The notes: generated by a model from the sequence alone, not told the origin. A stretch of 64,000 nucleotides of DNA from JBFJKD01 sp038106145 (GCA_038106145.1 JAYODD010000011.1:1-64000); one strand, 5' to 3'; positions 8,691-18,166 are shown, numbered from the stretch's first letter. Numbers and translations: made by a program.

Positions 8691-8767
8691 GGACCGGTAG
8701 TTCAGCTGGTTAGAATGCCGGCCTGTCACGCCGGAGGTCGCGGGTTCAAGTCCCGTCCGGTCCGCCA
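8691..8767 (+). tRNA. tRNA-Asp (anticodon GUC)
   Basis: A 77-nt cloverleaf with acceptor GGACCGG/CCGGTCC, discriminator G, encoded CCA at 8765-8767, anticodon GTC at 8725-8727 and T-loop GGTTCAAGT. Its G34 is one of the four positions modified to queuosine, the pathway served by queD about 400 bases upstream. It is the second gene of the tRNA operon. Confidence 0.97.
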
Positions 8768-8964
8768 TTTGCAGTTTCCCCCAAAATCTTCTCCGTTTTT
8801 TACGCGCCCGTAGTTGGCATACACCATCCCCGTGCGAATGGCTTGCCGCTGAGTATCGCGCTCCGGTTAAGCCCATGGTTATCCCCCGATAGGCGATGCC
8901 CTATGGGCGATGTAGCGCCTCCCTTGTGTATAATCAATCCCTGTTCGCTTTTGCGGTACAACCC

Positions 8965-9867
8965 ATGGCACATTTTCAGCGCGTCGGAGTTCTCGCCCGC
9001 CTGCCGCATCCCCAGGTACTGGGCAGCGTCGCGCATCTGGTGGATTTTTTGCACGCGCGCGGCATAACGGTGGTGCTCGAACCCCACACCGCAGCGCTGC
9101 TGAATCACGGCGACGTGACGGTTAGCGAGGATGGCGATTTTGCCAAAGACGTCGACCTGGTGATTGTGGTGGGCGGCGATGGCAGTATGTTGAGTGGCGC
9201 GCGGGATCTGGTGGGCTACGGGGTACCACTACTCGGGGTGAACCGCGGGCGCCTGGGATTTTTAACGGACATTCTGCCGGAGGACATGGAAACCCGGGTG
9301 GCGCGGGTACTGGATGGCGACTATCGGGTTACCGAACGCTTTTTGCTGGAAATGGTGGTGACTCGCAATGGCGGCGCGATTGGTCGTGGTATCGCCCTGA
9401 ACGATGTGGTGTTGCACCCCGGTCAGTCGGTGCGCATGATGGAGTTTGAGCTGTACATCGACGGTCAATTTGTCTACAGCCAGCGTTCCGACGGTCTGAT
9501 TGTATCCACACCAACCGGTTCGACAGCTTATGCGCTGTCCGCCGGGGGACCAATCATGCATCCCAAGCTGGATGCCATTGTGCTGGTGCCGATGAATCCG
9601 CATACCCTCACCAGTCGCCCCATTGTTATCAGTGGCGATAGCGAAGTGGAGGTGCGCGTTGGTACCCGCAACGAATTGCACCCACGGGTTACCTGCGACG
9701 GCCAGCAGGAGATTACTACCGAGCCGGGAGATATTATTCGCATTGGCAAGCTGGCGCCGGCGCTGCGTTTGATTCATCCATCGGACCATAATTTTTACGA
9801 GGTATGCCGCACGAAACTTGGCTGGGGCAGTCGTCTCGACTCATTGCGCGACGAAGAGCCGGGCTGA
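8965..9867 (+). CDS. nadK: NAD kinase
   Basis: Phosphorylates NAD to NADP in the cytosol using ATP. The GGDG motif is at residues 70-73 and is followed by the NRGRLGFL segment and a late TPTGSTAYALSAGGP loop, all diagnostic of NadK. Starting at the ATG at 8965 gives 300 residues, the usual length; the open frame extends 23 codons further upstream without family support. It is separated by 6 nt from the rhomboid gene downstream and is probably co-transcribed with it. Confidence 0.95.
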   Translation: MAHFQRVGVLARLPHPQVLGSVAHLVDFLHARGITVVLEPHTAALLNHGDVTVSEDGDFAKDVDLVIVVGGDGSMLSGARDLVGYGVPLLGVNRGRLGFLTDILPEDMETRVARVLDGDYRVTERFLLEMVVTRNGGAIGRGIALNDVVLHPGQSVRMMEFELYIDGQFVYSQRSDGLIVSTPTGSTAYALSAGGPIMHPKLDAIVLVPMNPHTLTSRPIVISGDSEVEVRVGTRNELHPRVTCDGQQEITTEPGDIIRIGKLAPALRLIHPSDHNFYEVCRTKLGWGSRLDSLRDEEPG

Positions 9868-9873
9868 CTCCCC

Positions 9874-10728
9874 ATGGTCGACACGGTTAACTGGACGCGG
9901 GTCGCCGGGTTTCCTCTGGAACGGAACCTGCAACCCCTGTTGCAGGAACTCGAGGGCCGCGGCATTCCATGCCGCCTGGTGGTGGAGGGCGCGGACCAGG
10001 TGCTGTGGCTGACTAACGAACGGGATATGGCCACGGTGCTGGCGTTATTACAAGCGGAGGTGGAAACGGATTTAGCTGGCTCCGCTGGTGCCGCCACGGC
10101 GTCCCGCGTGGCGGGCCTCGCGATGCGCTTCCCGGTCGTGTTCCTGGGGTTGACGCTGGCGATTCTTGGGGCCCTGGTAGTGCGCTGGGCCCCCGACTGG
10201 CTACACTGGCTCACTTTTCAGAATTTTGTGGAAGTCGATGCGTCCACGCTGGGTTTCATCGGCCTGAACGACACCTATCAGCGCGGCGAATACTGGCGTG
10301 TCCTGACGCCGACGTTCTTGCATTTCGGCCTGTTTCACCTGGTATTTAACGGGCTTTGGCTGTGGGAATTCGGGCGACGGCTGGAATTGGTTGACGGCAG
10401 TCGACGTTTTTTGCTGGTGTTCGTGATACTGGCGATCGGCGCGAATGTGGGGCAGTACCTGTGGTCCGGACCGTCCCTGTTTGGCGGATTGTCCGGGGTG
10501 ATTTATGGACTGCTGGGCTATATCTGGATGCGCCAGCAACTGGCGCCGCACCCCGCTCTGGCCCTGCCCAGAGGGATTATTATCCTGATGCTGGTGTGGT
10601 TGGTACTGTGCCTGGTGGGCATCGTTGATTTCTTTATTCCCGGCAGTATCGCCAATGGGGCGCATGTGGCGGGTCTGGTCGTTGGCCTGGTGTGTGGCGC
10701 GCTATCAGCCATGGGCAGGCAACCATAG
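9874..10728 (+). CDS. GlpG-type rhomboid intramembrane serine protease
   Basis: A 284-residue polytopic membrane protein. Residues 1-60 form a small cytosolic domain like that of GlpG; a hydrophobic segment (about 85-105) and five more span the rhomboid core. The catalytic serine is S207 in GGLSG and the catalytic histidine is H264 in GAHVAG; the HFGLFHLVFN segment (150-159) supplies the oxyanion-side His and Asn. Rhomboids cleave transmembrane substrates within the membrane. The ATG is 7 nt after nadK. Natural substrates are not evident from context. Confidence 0.88.
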   Translation: MVDTVNWTRVAGFPLERNLQPLLQELEGRGIPCRLVVEGADQVLWLTNERDMATVLALLQAEVETDLAGSAGAATASRVAGLAMRFPVVFLGLTLAILGALVVRWAPDWLHWLTFQNFVEVDASTLGFIGLNDTYQRGEYWRVLTPTFLHFGLFHLVFNGLWLWEFGRRLELVDGSRRFLLVFVILAIGANVGQYLWSGPSLFGGLSGVIYGLLGYIWMRQQLAPHPALALPRGIIILMLVWLVLCLVGIVDFFIPGSIANGAHVAGLVVGLVCGALSAMGRQP

Positions 10729-10788
10729 GCGAACCTGCGGCGCGCCTGAGCACTTGTTTGCGCGCGTTTTATTTTTCTGGACGAAGCG

Positions 10789-11082
10789 ATGGATTTACAC
10801 AAATTACTCAGCGCGCTGACGCCGCAGATCTACGCCAATCTTTGTCGCGCGGTGGAACTGGGGCGCTGGCCCGATGGTAAACCGTTAACCGCGGAACAAC
10901 GGGCACTGTGCCTGCAGGCGGTGATCGCCTACGATGCCGAACACAAACCGGCAAGTGAACGGGTGGGTTATCTACCGCCCAAGCCCGAAAAAACACCCGG
11001 TGCGGTGGCGGGTGGCGATGGCAGAGACGAAGGGGTTAGTGAAAATACTGGCGGCGAACAACCGTTGCAGTGGCGCCATTGA
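10789..11082 (+). CDS. yeaC: YeaC-like DUF1315 family protein
   Basis: A 97-residue protein whose first 60 residues match the DUF1315/YeaC pattern: an L..LTPQIY opening, then LGRWPDGKPLTAEQR, then a short helix ending in a Y..H segment. The C-terminal third is Gly/Glu-rich and looks disordered. The function is unknown. Its stop lies 3 nt before the preferred start of the DUF2797 gene, so the two are translationally coupled. Confidence 0.75.
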   Translation: MDLHKLLSALTPQIYANLCRAVELGRWPDGKPLTAEQRALCLQAVIAYDAEHKPASERVGYLPPKPEKTPGAVAGGDGRDEGVSENTGGEQPLQWRH

Positions 11083-11084
11083 GC

Positions 11085-11912
11085 ATGAACACCACCTATA
11101 GCGGACATCTCGACAAAATGGCTGTTGAGCACGGGTACCCGGTGCAATATGCCATGGTGCTGGATGAGCAGCGCGTCGCATTGAATCAACACCTGGGAAA
11201 AGTGCTACGCCTGCACTATCGCGGAGAGATTCATTGCACTCACTGTGGTCGGCGCAGTAGCAAAAGTTTTAATCAGGGTTACTGCTATCCCTGTTTCAAA
11301 GCCTTGGCACGCTGTGACAGTTGCATCGTGAGCCCGGAAAAATGCCATTATACTCAGGGTACCTGCCGCGAACCTGAATGGGGAGAGCAGTACTGCATGA
11401 CGGATCATGTGGTGTATCTGGCCAACTCGTCCGCTATCAAGGTGGGCATAACCCGGGTTAGTCAGATACCCACCCGCTGGATCGATCAGGGTGCCGCACA
11501 GGCGCTGCCCATCGCGCGGGTAAAAAGCCGTTACCAGTCCGGGCTGGTGGAAGATATTTTTCGCCAGCACGTGGCGGATAAAACCAACTGGCGGGCGATG
11601 TTGAAGGGTCCGCCGGAAGAAGTCGATCTGCCCGGCGTTCGCGACGAGCTGTTTACCCGTTGCGCCGCGCAACTGGATGAGATCGAACAACATTTCGGTC
11701 TGGCCGCGGTGCAGAAACTGGACGACCACAAGCCCTTGGATATTCGGTATCCGGTGCTCGAATATCCGCGTAAGGTCGCGAGTTTGAATTTGGACAAGCA
11801 ACCGCTGGTGGAAGGCACCCTGTTGGGTATCAAGGGCCAATATCTGATCTTGGACACAGGCGTAATCAATTTACGTAAATACACCGCGTATCACCTCGAA
11901 GTTACCCTGTAA
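11085..11912 (+). CDS. DUF2797 family protein, Cys-rich
   Basis: A 275-residue cytosolic protein. The N-terminal third carries many cysteines in CxxC-like pairs (CTHCG, CYPCF, CDSC, then CHY, CRE and QYC), suggesting one or two zinc sites. The central part has the conserved HVVYLANSSAIKVGIT stretch, which resembles a GIY-YIG-like beta hairpin; that resemblance is my impression, not a known assignment. The start could instead be the GTG at 11070, which would overlap yeaC by 13 nt. The function is unknown. It is followed by pepN after 45 nt. Confidence 0.8.
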   Translation: MNTTYSGHLDKMAVEHGYPVQYAMVLDEQRVALNQHLGKVLRLHYRGEIHCTHCGRRSSKSFNQGYCYPCFKALARCDSCIVSPEKCHYTQGTCREPEWGEQYCMTDHVVYLANSSAIKVGITRVSQIPTRWIDQGAAQALPIARVKSRYQSGLVEDIFRQHVADKTNWRAMLKGPPEEVDLPGVRDELFTRCAAQLDEIEQHFGLAAVQKLDDHKPLDIRYPVLEYPRKVASLNLDKQPLVEGTLLGIKGQYLILDTGVINLRKYTAYHLEVTL

Positions 11913-11957
11913 TCAAGGTAACGATTGTGGGGCAAACAGTTTTAAGGAAGTCACAAA

Positions 11958-14606
11958 ATGACGGAAGCCGGTGCTCAACCCGCAACAATTTATTTGCAGG
12001 ATTATCGCCCGCCACAATTTTTAATTACAACCACGGTGCTAAGGATTGATCTGGATGAAAAGCAGACACGGGTTGATGCGCGGTTAAGTATCCAGCGCAA
12101 TCCGGCGGTAGAAAAAGCGGACAGCGATATTGTGCTGCACGGCGCCGAACTCCGGTTACAGGCGTTGGCCATCGACGATCGTGTCCTCGCGGCGGACGAG
12201 TACAGCGTTGACCGGGAGACGTTGACCATTTATGGGGTGCCGGATAATTTTGCGTTAACTTCCACGGTGACGATCAACCCCCGGGACAACACGTCTCTCG
12301 AAGGTCTGTATCAATCGCGCGGCATGTACTGTACCCAATGCGAGGCGGAGGGTTTTCGCAAGATTACCTATTATCTCGATCGGCCGGACGTGATGTCCGA
12401 GTTCACCACCACTATTTGCGCCGACAAGGATCGCTACCCAGTATTGCTCGCGAATGGCAACCCGCAGGCCAGTGGTGATCTGCCCGACGGCCGACACTGG
12501 GTGACCTGGCACGATCCGTTTAAAAAACCTGCCTATTTGTTTGCCATGGTGGCAGGCAATCTAGAGTGTGTCGAGGATTCGTTTACCACCATGAGCGGAC
12601 GCAAGGTGTCCCTCAGAATGTTTGTAGAAGCGAAAGATCTGGACAAATGTGCGCATGCGATGCAATCCCTGCAGCGGGCGATGCTCTGGGATGAACAGGT
12701 GTACGGGCGCGAATACGATCTCGACATCTTTATGATTGTTGCGGTCGATGATTTCAATATGGGCGCCATGGAAAACAAGGGGCTGAATATTTTTAATACG
12801 TCCTGCGTGCTGGCCAGGCCGGAGATCACTACAGACAGCAGTTTTCAGTGGATTGAGGCGGTGGTGGCCCACGAATATTTTCACAACTGGTCCGGCAATC
12901 GGGTGACATGCCGGGACTGGTTTCAATTAAGTTTGAAAGAAGGTTTTACCGTATTTCGCGATGCGGAATTTTCCGCGGATATGGGTTCGCGGGCGGTGAC
13001 TCGAATACAGAAAGTCAATGCACTGCGCACGATCCAGTTCGCCGAGGACAGTGGGCCGACCGCCCATGCGGTGCAGCCAGCGTCGTACATGGAAATCTCG
13101 AATTTTTATACGGCGACGATTTATGAAAAAGGTGCGGAACTGGTGCGCATGTTACACACCTTGCTGGGCCCCGAGGAGTTTCGTCGCGGTAGCGACCTGT
13201 ATTTTGAGCGCCACGACGGTCAGGCGGTTACCATCGAGGACTTTGTCGCAGCCATGGCTACGGCAAGCGGGCGGGATTTGACGCAGTTTTTACGGTGGTA
13301 TCGTCGGCCCGGCACACCGCGGCTACAGGTAGTGGGAGATTACGACGCAGAGCGTAAGTGCTATCGGCTAACATTTACCCAATCCAGTCCCACACCGTCA
13401 CAGGGGGGCGATACGCCATTGCATATTCCCATACGTATGGGCCTGGTTGGTGCGGAAGGCGATATTTCGTTGCGCAGCCCCGGTGTGTGTCAGGGTGTTC
13501 GGGAGATAGTATTTGAATTAACCGAACGCGAACAAACATTGATTTTTGAGGGCGTTCAGACGGCGCCCGTGCCGTCGTTATTGCGGCAATTTTCCGCGCC
13601 GGTGCGACTGGAGTTTACGTATACCCGAGAGGACCTGCTGCATTTGATGCGGCGCGATAGCGATGACTTCAATCGCTGGAGCGCCTGCCAGAAGTTGGCG
13701 CTGGAGATATTGCAGGAGATGATTTCCGGTTTTGTGGCGAATCGCACGCCGGGGCTGGATCGTAATCTGGTGGACGCGTACCGGCATCTGTTGCGCGATC
13801 CCGCCATTGATCGCGCCTTGTTGGCACTGATGCTAACCCTGCCGAGCGAAGCTTATCTGAGCGAGGAAGCGGAGGTGATATATGTTGAAGCCATTCACCG
13901 CGCACGGCAGCTGGCACGCCAGACTTTGAGTCAAGCGCTGCATGAAGATTTGCTGCGCGTCTATCACGACAATAACCACCAAGAGCCGTATCAAACGTCG
14001 GCCCGGCAAATTGCACAACGCAGTCTTAAAAATATCGTATTGCAGTACCTGGTGCAGGGCGATGTGGTGGACGGCGTCGAGTTGGCATGGCGGCAATTTG
14101 AGCACGCGGACAACATGACCGATGTGCAATCGGCATTGACCGCATTGATAAATTGTCCCAATGCGATAGCCCGGGAGTACAGCGAACGGGGGCTGGCGAG
14201 TTTTTATCAAAAGTGGCGCGCCGAAACTCTGGTGGTCAATCAATGGTTTTCGCTGCAGGCCTCTTGCGTGTTACCCGGTGGCCTGGAGCGGGTCAAGGGC
14301 CTGATGACCCACGGCGCTTTCGATCTTAAAAATCCCAACAAGGTACGTTCGCTACTGGGTGTGTTTGTCAACAACGCCAGCAATTTTCATCGCGAGGACG
14401 GTGCCAGTTATAAATTTCTGGCGGAGCAGGTGGTGGTGCTGGACAAGCTTAACCCACAGATAGCGTCGCGCTTGATCATACCGCTTACCCGGTGGCGAAA
14501 ATTTCCATCGCAGCGTGCCACGCAAATGCGCACAGCCCTGGAGACGGTCAGAGAAGTACAGCATTTATCGCGCGACCTGTTTGAGATCGTCAGCAAAAGT
14601 CTTTGA
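11958..14606 (+). CDS. pepN: Aminopeptidase N (M1 family)
   Basis: A cytosolic zinc aminopeptidase, the main broad-specificity enzyme for peptide turnover. At 882 residues it is close to E. coli PepN (870). The substrate-anchoring GAMEN motif is at about residue 268, and the zinc motif HEYFHNW with the downstream Glu of KEGFTVFRD begins at about 305. The protein then continues through the long helical C-terminal domain. The start has AAGGAAG 9 nt upstream. The next gene lies about 100 nt away. Confidence 0.96.
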   Translation: MTEAGAQPATIYLQDYRPPQFLITTTVLRIDLDEKQTRVDARLSIQRNPAVEKADSDIVLHGAELRLQALAIDDRVLAADEYSVDRETLTIYGVPDNFALTSTVTINPRDNTSLEGLYQSRGMYCTQCEAEGFRKITYYLDRPDVMSEFTTTICADKDRYPVLLANGNPQASGDLPDGRHWVTWHDPFKKPAYLFAMVAGNLECVEDSFTTMSGRKVSLRMFVEAKDLDKCAHAMQSLQRAMLWDEQVYGREYDLDIFMIVAVDDFNMGAMENKGLNIFNTSCVLARPEITTDSSFQWIEAVVAHEYFHNWSGNRVTCRDWFQLSLKEGFTVFRDAEFSADMGSRAVTRIQKVNALRTIQFAEDSGPTAHAVQPASYMEISNFYTATIYEKGAELVRMLHTLLGPEEFRRGSDLYFERHDGQAVTIEDFVAAMATASGRDLTQFLRWYRRPGTPRLQVVGDYDAERKCYRLTFTQSSPTPSQGGDTPLHIPIRMGLVGAEGDISLRSPGVCQGVREIVFELTEREQTLIFEGVQTAPVPSLLRQFSAPVRLEFTYTREDLLHLMRRDSDDFNRWSACQKLALEILQEMISGFVANRTPGLDRNLVDAYRHLLRDPAIDRALLALMLTLPSEAYLSEEAEVIYVEAIHRARQLARQTLSQALHEDLLRVYHDNNHQEPYQTSARQIAQRSLKNIVLQYLVQGDVVDGVELAWRQFEHADNMTDVQSALTALINCPNAIAREYSERGLASFYQKWRAETLVVNQWFSLQASCVLPGGLERVKGLMTHGAFDLKNPNKVRSLLGVFVNNASNFHREDGASYKFLAEQVVVLDKLNPQIASRLIIPLTRWRKFPSQRATQMRTALETVREVQHLSRDLFEIVSKSL

Positions 14607-14708
14607 TGGCGCCGTCAAAAACAGACGCAACGCCCACTGGTGCTTTTTTGATTTCGGTCAACGTGTGAAGAGGGCAGGGCGTGCCAGAATCCGCGCAGGG
14701 GGTGCAAT

Positions 14709-15173
14709 ATGCGTTTTAAAACTGTGGGCGAAATCGTGGACTACAGCCGGGAAATACATCGCACGCTGTCTGCGCAGTATGCCGAACTCGAACAGCTGGC
14801 GAGTACGGAGCAGGCACAGTTTTTACTCGATTACCTCAATCGACACGAACGGCAAATGGCGCAGGCCCTGACCCGGTTTCAGGGCGACGCCGCGCAGGCC
14901 ATTCTTAATACCTGGCTGCAATACTCCCCCGAATTTTGTCCTCAGTCCTTGTCAGCGCTAGTGGAAAAAGTGCGTGACGCACGGCTCAACGATGTGCGAG
15001 ATATCGTGCGCGTAGCCCTTGAAGTGGATGGCTATCTGGTGAATATTTATCGCGAAATGCTGGAGAATACAGGTTCAGCGAATGTACGCGAGGTGCTGGC
15101 GAATTTGTTGCAGATGGAAGAAAAGCTACGGGATAACCTGGCAGCTGTTGTGTCACCCTTTGCCGACTGCTAA
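14709..15173 (+). CDS. Hypothetical all-helical protein
   Basis: A 154-residue, soluble, almost entirely helical protein, with Glu/His clusters spaced as in four-helix-bundle proteins (RHERQMAQAL near residue 48 and LLQMEEKLRDNL near 137). That pattern hints at a ferritin- or hemerythrin-like bundle, but I cannot identify a full metal site and do not recognise the family. It follows pepN at about 100 nt and is convergent with the amidotransferase gene, 4 nt away. The start is the ATG at 14709 with GGGGG just upstream. Confidence 0.6.
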   Translation: MRFKTVGEIVDYSREIHRTLSAQYAELEQLASTEQAQFLLDYLNRHERQMAQALTRFQGDAAQAILNTWLQYSPEFCPQSLSALVEKVRDARLNDVRDIVRVALEVDGYLVNIYREMLENTGSANVREVLANLLQMEEKLRDNLAAVVSPFADC

Positions 15174-15177
15174 ACCA

Positions 15178-15963
15178 CTACGAATTTTGCCCCGCATAGG
15201 CTATTGATTTGCCGCCACGGAATACGCGAAATTCATGTTTTTTCAGGGCGGTCCAGTTTTCATTGTCTGTTAGCGGTTTGGTCGCCACCACGGTTACCAC
15301 GTCATCTGCGCCGGTATGCTCACTAAAATTCACCGTTACATCTGCGTCGATCAATGTGGCCTGACCAAAGGGCGCGGCGCGAGTAAGCACGCTGAGATGG
15401 GTGGAACAGAATGCGTATAAACAGCGGGCATCACTTAGCAATAAATTACATACTCCCAGATGTGCCAGTTTCCGAATCTGCTCTTCTAAAAAGCGCCACA
15501 GTTCCAGGTGCCGAGCTGGGCGCTGCGGAAAGCGTTTGCGTACCTGGTCCAGCAACCAGCAAAAAGCGTACTCGCTGTCGGTAGTACCCACGGGCCGGTA
15601 GTAGTTCAGGGGCCATTTTTTGATTGCCTTGAGCTGGCCATTATGCGCGCAGGACCAGGTTTCTCCCCATAATTCCCGCGCAAAAGGGTGGGTGTTCTCG
15701 AGACAGATTCGTCCCCGGTTGGCTTTGCGAATATGGCAAATGACATTGGTACTTTTAATCGGGTAGCTTGCCACCAGGCGCGCGATTTGCGACTCCGCTC
15801 CCGCGTCGGGGTCGTGAAATGCGCGGTATCCTCGCCCTTCGTAAAAAGCAATTCCCCAACCATCGCGGTGGGGACCGGTGAGGCCGCCACGGCGTATCAA
15901 CCCACTGAAACTAAAGCAGATATCCGTTGGCACGTTGGCGTTCATGCCCAATAATTCGCACAT
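15178..15963 (-). CDS. Class II glutamine amidotransferase (YafJ-like)
   Basis: A 261-residue protein beginning MCELLGMNA, so that after Met removal Cys2 becomes the N-terminal nucleophile of the Ntn-hydrolase fold. The GPHRDGWG and CHIRKA segments and the NTHPF / HNGQ motifs (about residues 95-113) form the glutamine pocket. It has a glutaminase domain only, with no synthase partner, as in E. coli YafJ; the acceptor substrate is unknown. It is convergent with the hypothetical gene at 14709 and divergent from rimK. Confidence 0.88.
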   Translation of the reverse strand: MCELLGMNANVPTDICFSFSGLIRRGGLTGPHRDGWGIAFYEGRGYRAFHDPDAGAESQIARLVASYPIKSTNVICHIRKANRGRICLENTHPFARELWGETWSCAHNGQLKAIKKWPLNYYRPVGTTDSEYAFCWLLDQVRKRFPQRPARHLELWRFLEEQIRKLAHLGVCNLLLSDARCLYAFCSTHLSVLTRAAPFGQATLIDADVTVNFSEHTGADDVVTVVATKPLTDNENWTALKKHEFRVFRGGKSIAYAGQNS

Positions 15964-16126
15964 AGTGATCGATACCCCAGGGGCGCGGACGGTGCACCTC
16001 GATTGGTGTTCGCAAGAGCAGCTCGTTAGTTATCCCGCGGACCTGTACAATTATAACCGCTGGCCATAAAAAGGGCAGACGGCCCGACGATGGCGCGATA
16101 CAGGGGTGATTGCCAAAGGAGGCAGC

Positions 16127-17032
16127 ATGAGAATTGCAATTTTATCCAGAAACAAAAACCTCTATTCGACCAGGCGGCTAAAAGAGGCCGCGGAGCAACG
16201 GGGTCATAGCGTACGTGTGATTGACCCCCTGAGTTGCTATATGAATATTAATATGCAGCATTCGTCGATCCATGTGCGCGGTGAGGAACTGCCGGATTTT
16301 GACGCGGTGATTCCACGCATCGGCGCATCGGTGACCTTCTATGGCACGGCGGTACTACGACAGTTCGAAATGATGGGTGTGTATCCGTTGAACGAATCCG
16401 TCGCTATTTCCAGATCCCGGGATAAATTGCGCTCCATGCAACTGCTATCCCGTAAAAATGTCGGCCTCCCCGTGACCGGGTTTGCCAACAAACCATCGGA
16501 TATTCCAGATTTGATCGACATGGTCGGCGGTGCACCCCTGGTGATCAAACTGCTGGAAGGAACCCAGGGCATTGGCGTGGTGCTGGCGGAAACCCGTAAG
16601 GCAGCGCAGAGTGTGCTCGAAGCGTTCATGGGATTAAAAAGTAACATTATGGTGCAGGAATATATCAAGGAAGCGGGGGGCGCGGATATCCGTTGCTTTG
16701 TGATTGGCGACAAGGTGATTGCGGCCATGAAACGGCAGGCATTGGCGGGTGAATTTCGCTCGAACTTACACCGTGGCGGCACCGCGAGTTTGATTAAGTT
16801 GACCCCGACGGAGCGTTTGACCGCTGTTACCGCCGCCAAACTGATTGGTCTCAACGTGGCGGGGGTGGACATCTTGCGCTCCAATCACGGTCCGGTGGTG
16901 ATGGAGGTTAATTCGTCACCGGGTCTGGAAGGTATCGAAAATGCCACCGGCAAGGATCTGGCGGCGAATATTATAGAGTTCATCGAAAAAAATGCAGCGG
17001 ATTCGAAAACCAAAACTCGAGGCAAAGGTTAA
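16127..17032 (+). CDS. rimK: RimK-type ATP-grasp glutamate ligase
   Basis: RimK adds glutamates to the C-terminus of ribosomal protein S6 and can make poly-alpha-glutamate. At 301 residues it equals the E. coli length. The N-terminal RIAILSRN, the ATP-grasp KLLEGTQGIGVVLAE and QEYIKEAGGADIRCFV segments, and the metal-binding EVNSSPGLEGIE near residue 270 are all visible. The ATG at 16127 has a very strong AAAGGAGG upstream; a GTG at 16106 is less likely. The AstE-like hydrolase begins 6 nt after its stop. Confidence 0.94.
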   Translation: MRIAILSRNKNLYSTRRLKEAAEQRGHSVRVIDPLSCYMNINMQHSSIHVRGEELPDFDAVIPRIGASVTFYGTAVLRQFEMMGVYPLNESVAISRSRDKLRSMQLLSRKNVGLPVTGFANKPSDIPDLIDMVGGAPLVIKLLEGTQGIGVVLAETRKAAQSVLEAFMGLKSNIMVQEYIKEAGGADIRCFVIGDKVIAAMKRQALAGEFRSNLHRGGTASLIKLTPTERLTAVTAAKLIGLNVAGVDILRSNHGPVVMEVNSSPGLEGIENATGKDLAANIIEFIEKNAADSKTKTRGKG

Positions 17033-17038
17033 GCACAA

Positions 17039-18103
17039 GTGGGTGCGCAGAATTTCAGTATCGGGGGGGTAACGTTAGCGCCGGGAGAATCCCGGCAGGT
17101 CGCCATCCCCGCGGCGAGACTGTATACCGATACGCCCATAGATATTGTGGTGGAGGTACTACATGGACGCCGCCCCGGCCCGGTGCTGATGGTGTGCGCG
17201 GCGTTACATGGAGATGAAATCAACGGCGTGGACATCTGCCGACGACTTTGTCACCAGACGGTTTTAAGGCGTCTGCGTGGAACTCTGCTGGTGGTGCCCA
17301 TCATCAATGTGTTTGGTTTTATTCAACAGACACGGTATTTGCCGGATCGCCGCGATTTAAATCGGTGTTTTCCCGGTAGTGCCAAAGGAACATTAGGCAG
17401 CCGTCTTGCGTATCTGATTCGCACCGAACTGCTGGCCCACTGTACCCATGTTATCGATTTACACACAGCGGCGGTGCACCGCGATAACCTGCCACAGATA
17501 CGCGGCAACCTTGAACAGCAGGCGGTGCTGGCGATGGCGCGGGCATTTGGCGCGCCGGTCATTCTCGATTCGACGCTGCGGGACGGCTCCCTGCGCGCCG
17601 CGGCGCACGAGCTGGAAATTCCCCTGATAATCTATGAGGCGGGCGAAGCACTGCGCTTTAGCGAGGCGGCGGTTCGGGCAGGGTTGCGCGGCGTGTTGCG
17701 GGTGATGCGGTATTTGCAGATGCTGCCCGGCAGATTGGAGTTGTCGTCGGGAAAGATGGCACCGATGGTCGCGGCCGGTAGCCGTTGGCTGCGCGCCGAC
17801 AAGGATGGCATGCTGATCAGTCACGTGGGATTGGGTCAACGGGTTCGCGCAGGCGAGGTGATCGCGCACCTGGTGGTGCCGTTTCAGGCTGAGGAAGTAC
17901 CGGTGTTAGCGAGCAGTGACGGGATCGTCATCGGTCGCGTGCAGATACCGTTGGTAAACGAAGGTGAAGCATTGTTTCATATCGCTGAATTTTCCCGCCT
18001 GGGAAAAGTGGCGGACAGTATCGAGGCATTTAACGAACGCTACGACAACGGCTCACCACGTGTGGCCGATAATTTATTAGAACCCCTGACCGACGACACC
18101 TGA
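17039..18103 (+). CDS. Succinylglutamate desuccinylase / aspartoacylase family zinc hydrolase
   Basis: An M14-like zinc deacylase of 354 residues. The zinc ligands are H57 and E60 in HGDE and H142 in VIDLHTA; the RDLNRCFPG segment (105-113) is the family's substrate-carboxylate motif. A late beta-rich part (about 240-330) carries a lipoyl-like hammerhead. The GTG start is 6 nt after rimK, so the pair is co-transcribed. No ast arginine-catabolism genes are nearby, which argues against a role as AstE. I infer that it acts on an N-acyl or glutamyl amide product linked to RimK. Confidence 0.8.
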   Translation: MGAQNFSIGGVTLAPGESRQVAIPAARLYTDTPIDIVVEVLHGRRPGPVLMVCAALHGDEINGVDICRRLCHQTVLRRLRGTLLVVPIINVFGFIQQTRYLPDRRDLNRCFPGSAKGTLGSRLAYLIRTELLAHCTHVIDLHTAAVHRDNLPQIRGNLEQQAVLAMARAFGAPVILDSTLRDGSLRAAAHELEIPLIIYEAGEALRFSEAAVRAGLRGVLRVMRYLQMLPGRLELSSGKMAPMVAAGSRWLRADKDGMLISHVGLGQRVRAGEVIAHLVVPFQAEEVPVLASSDGIVIGRVQIPLVNEGEALFHIAEFSRLGKVADSIEAFNERYDNGSPRVADNLLEPLTDDT

Positions 18104-18166
18104 GGGCGCTTGAGGTGCCTGGTTTTCGAGGTGCTTTATTCTGCAGACACTTAGTTCCAAAAGCAT

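Noticed and set aside
8523..8876. Frames crossing the two tRNA genes on both strands
   Set aside because: They are translations of tRNA sequence and not protein-like.
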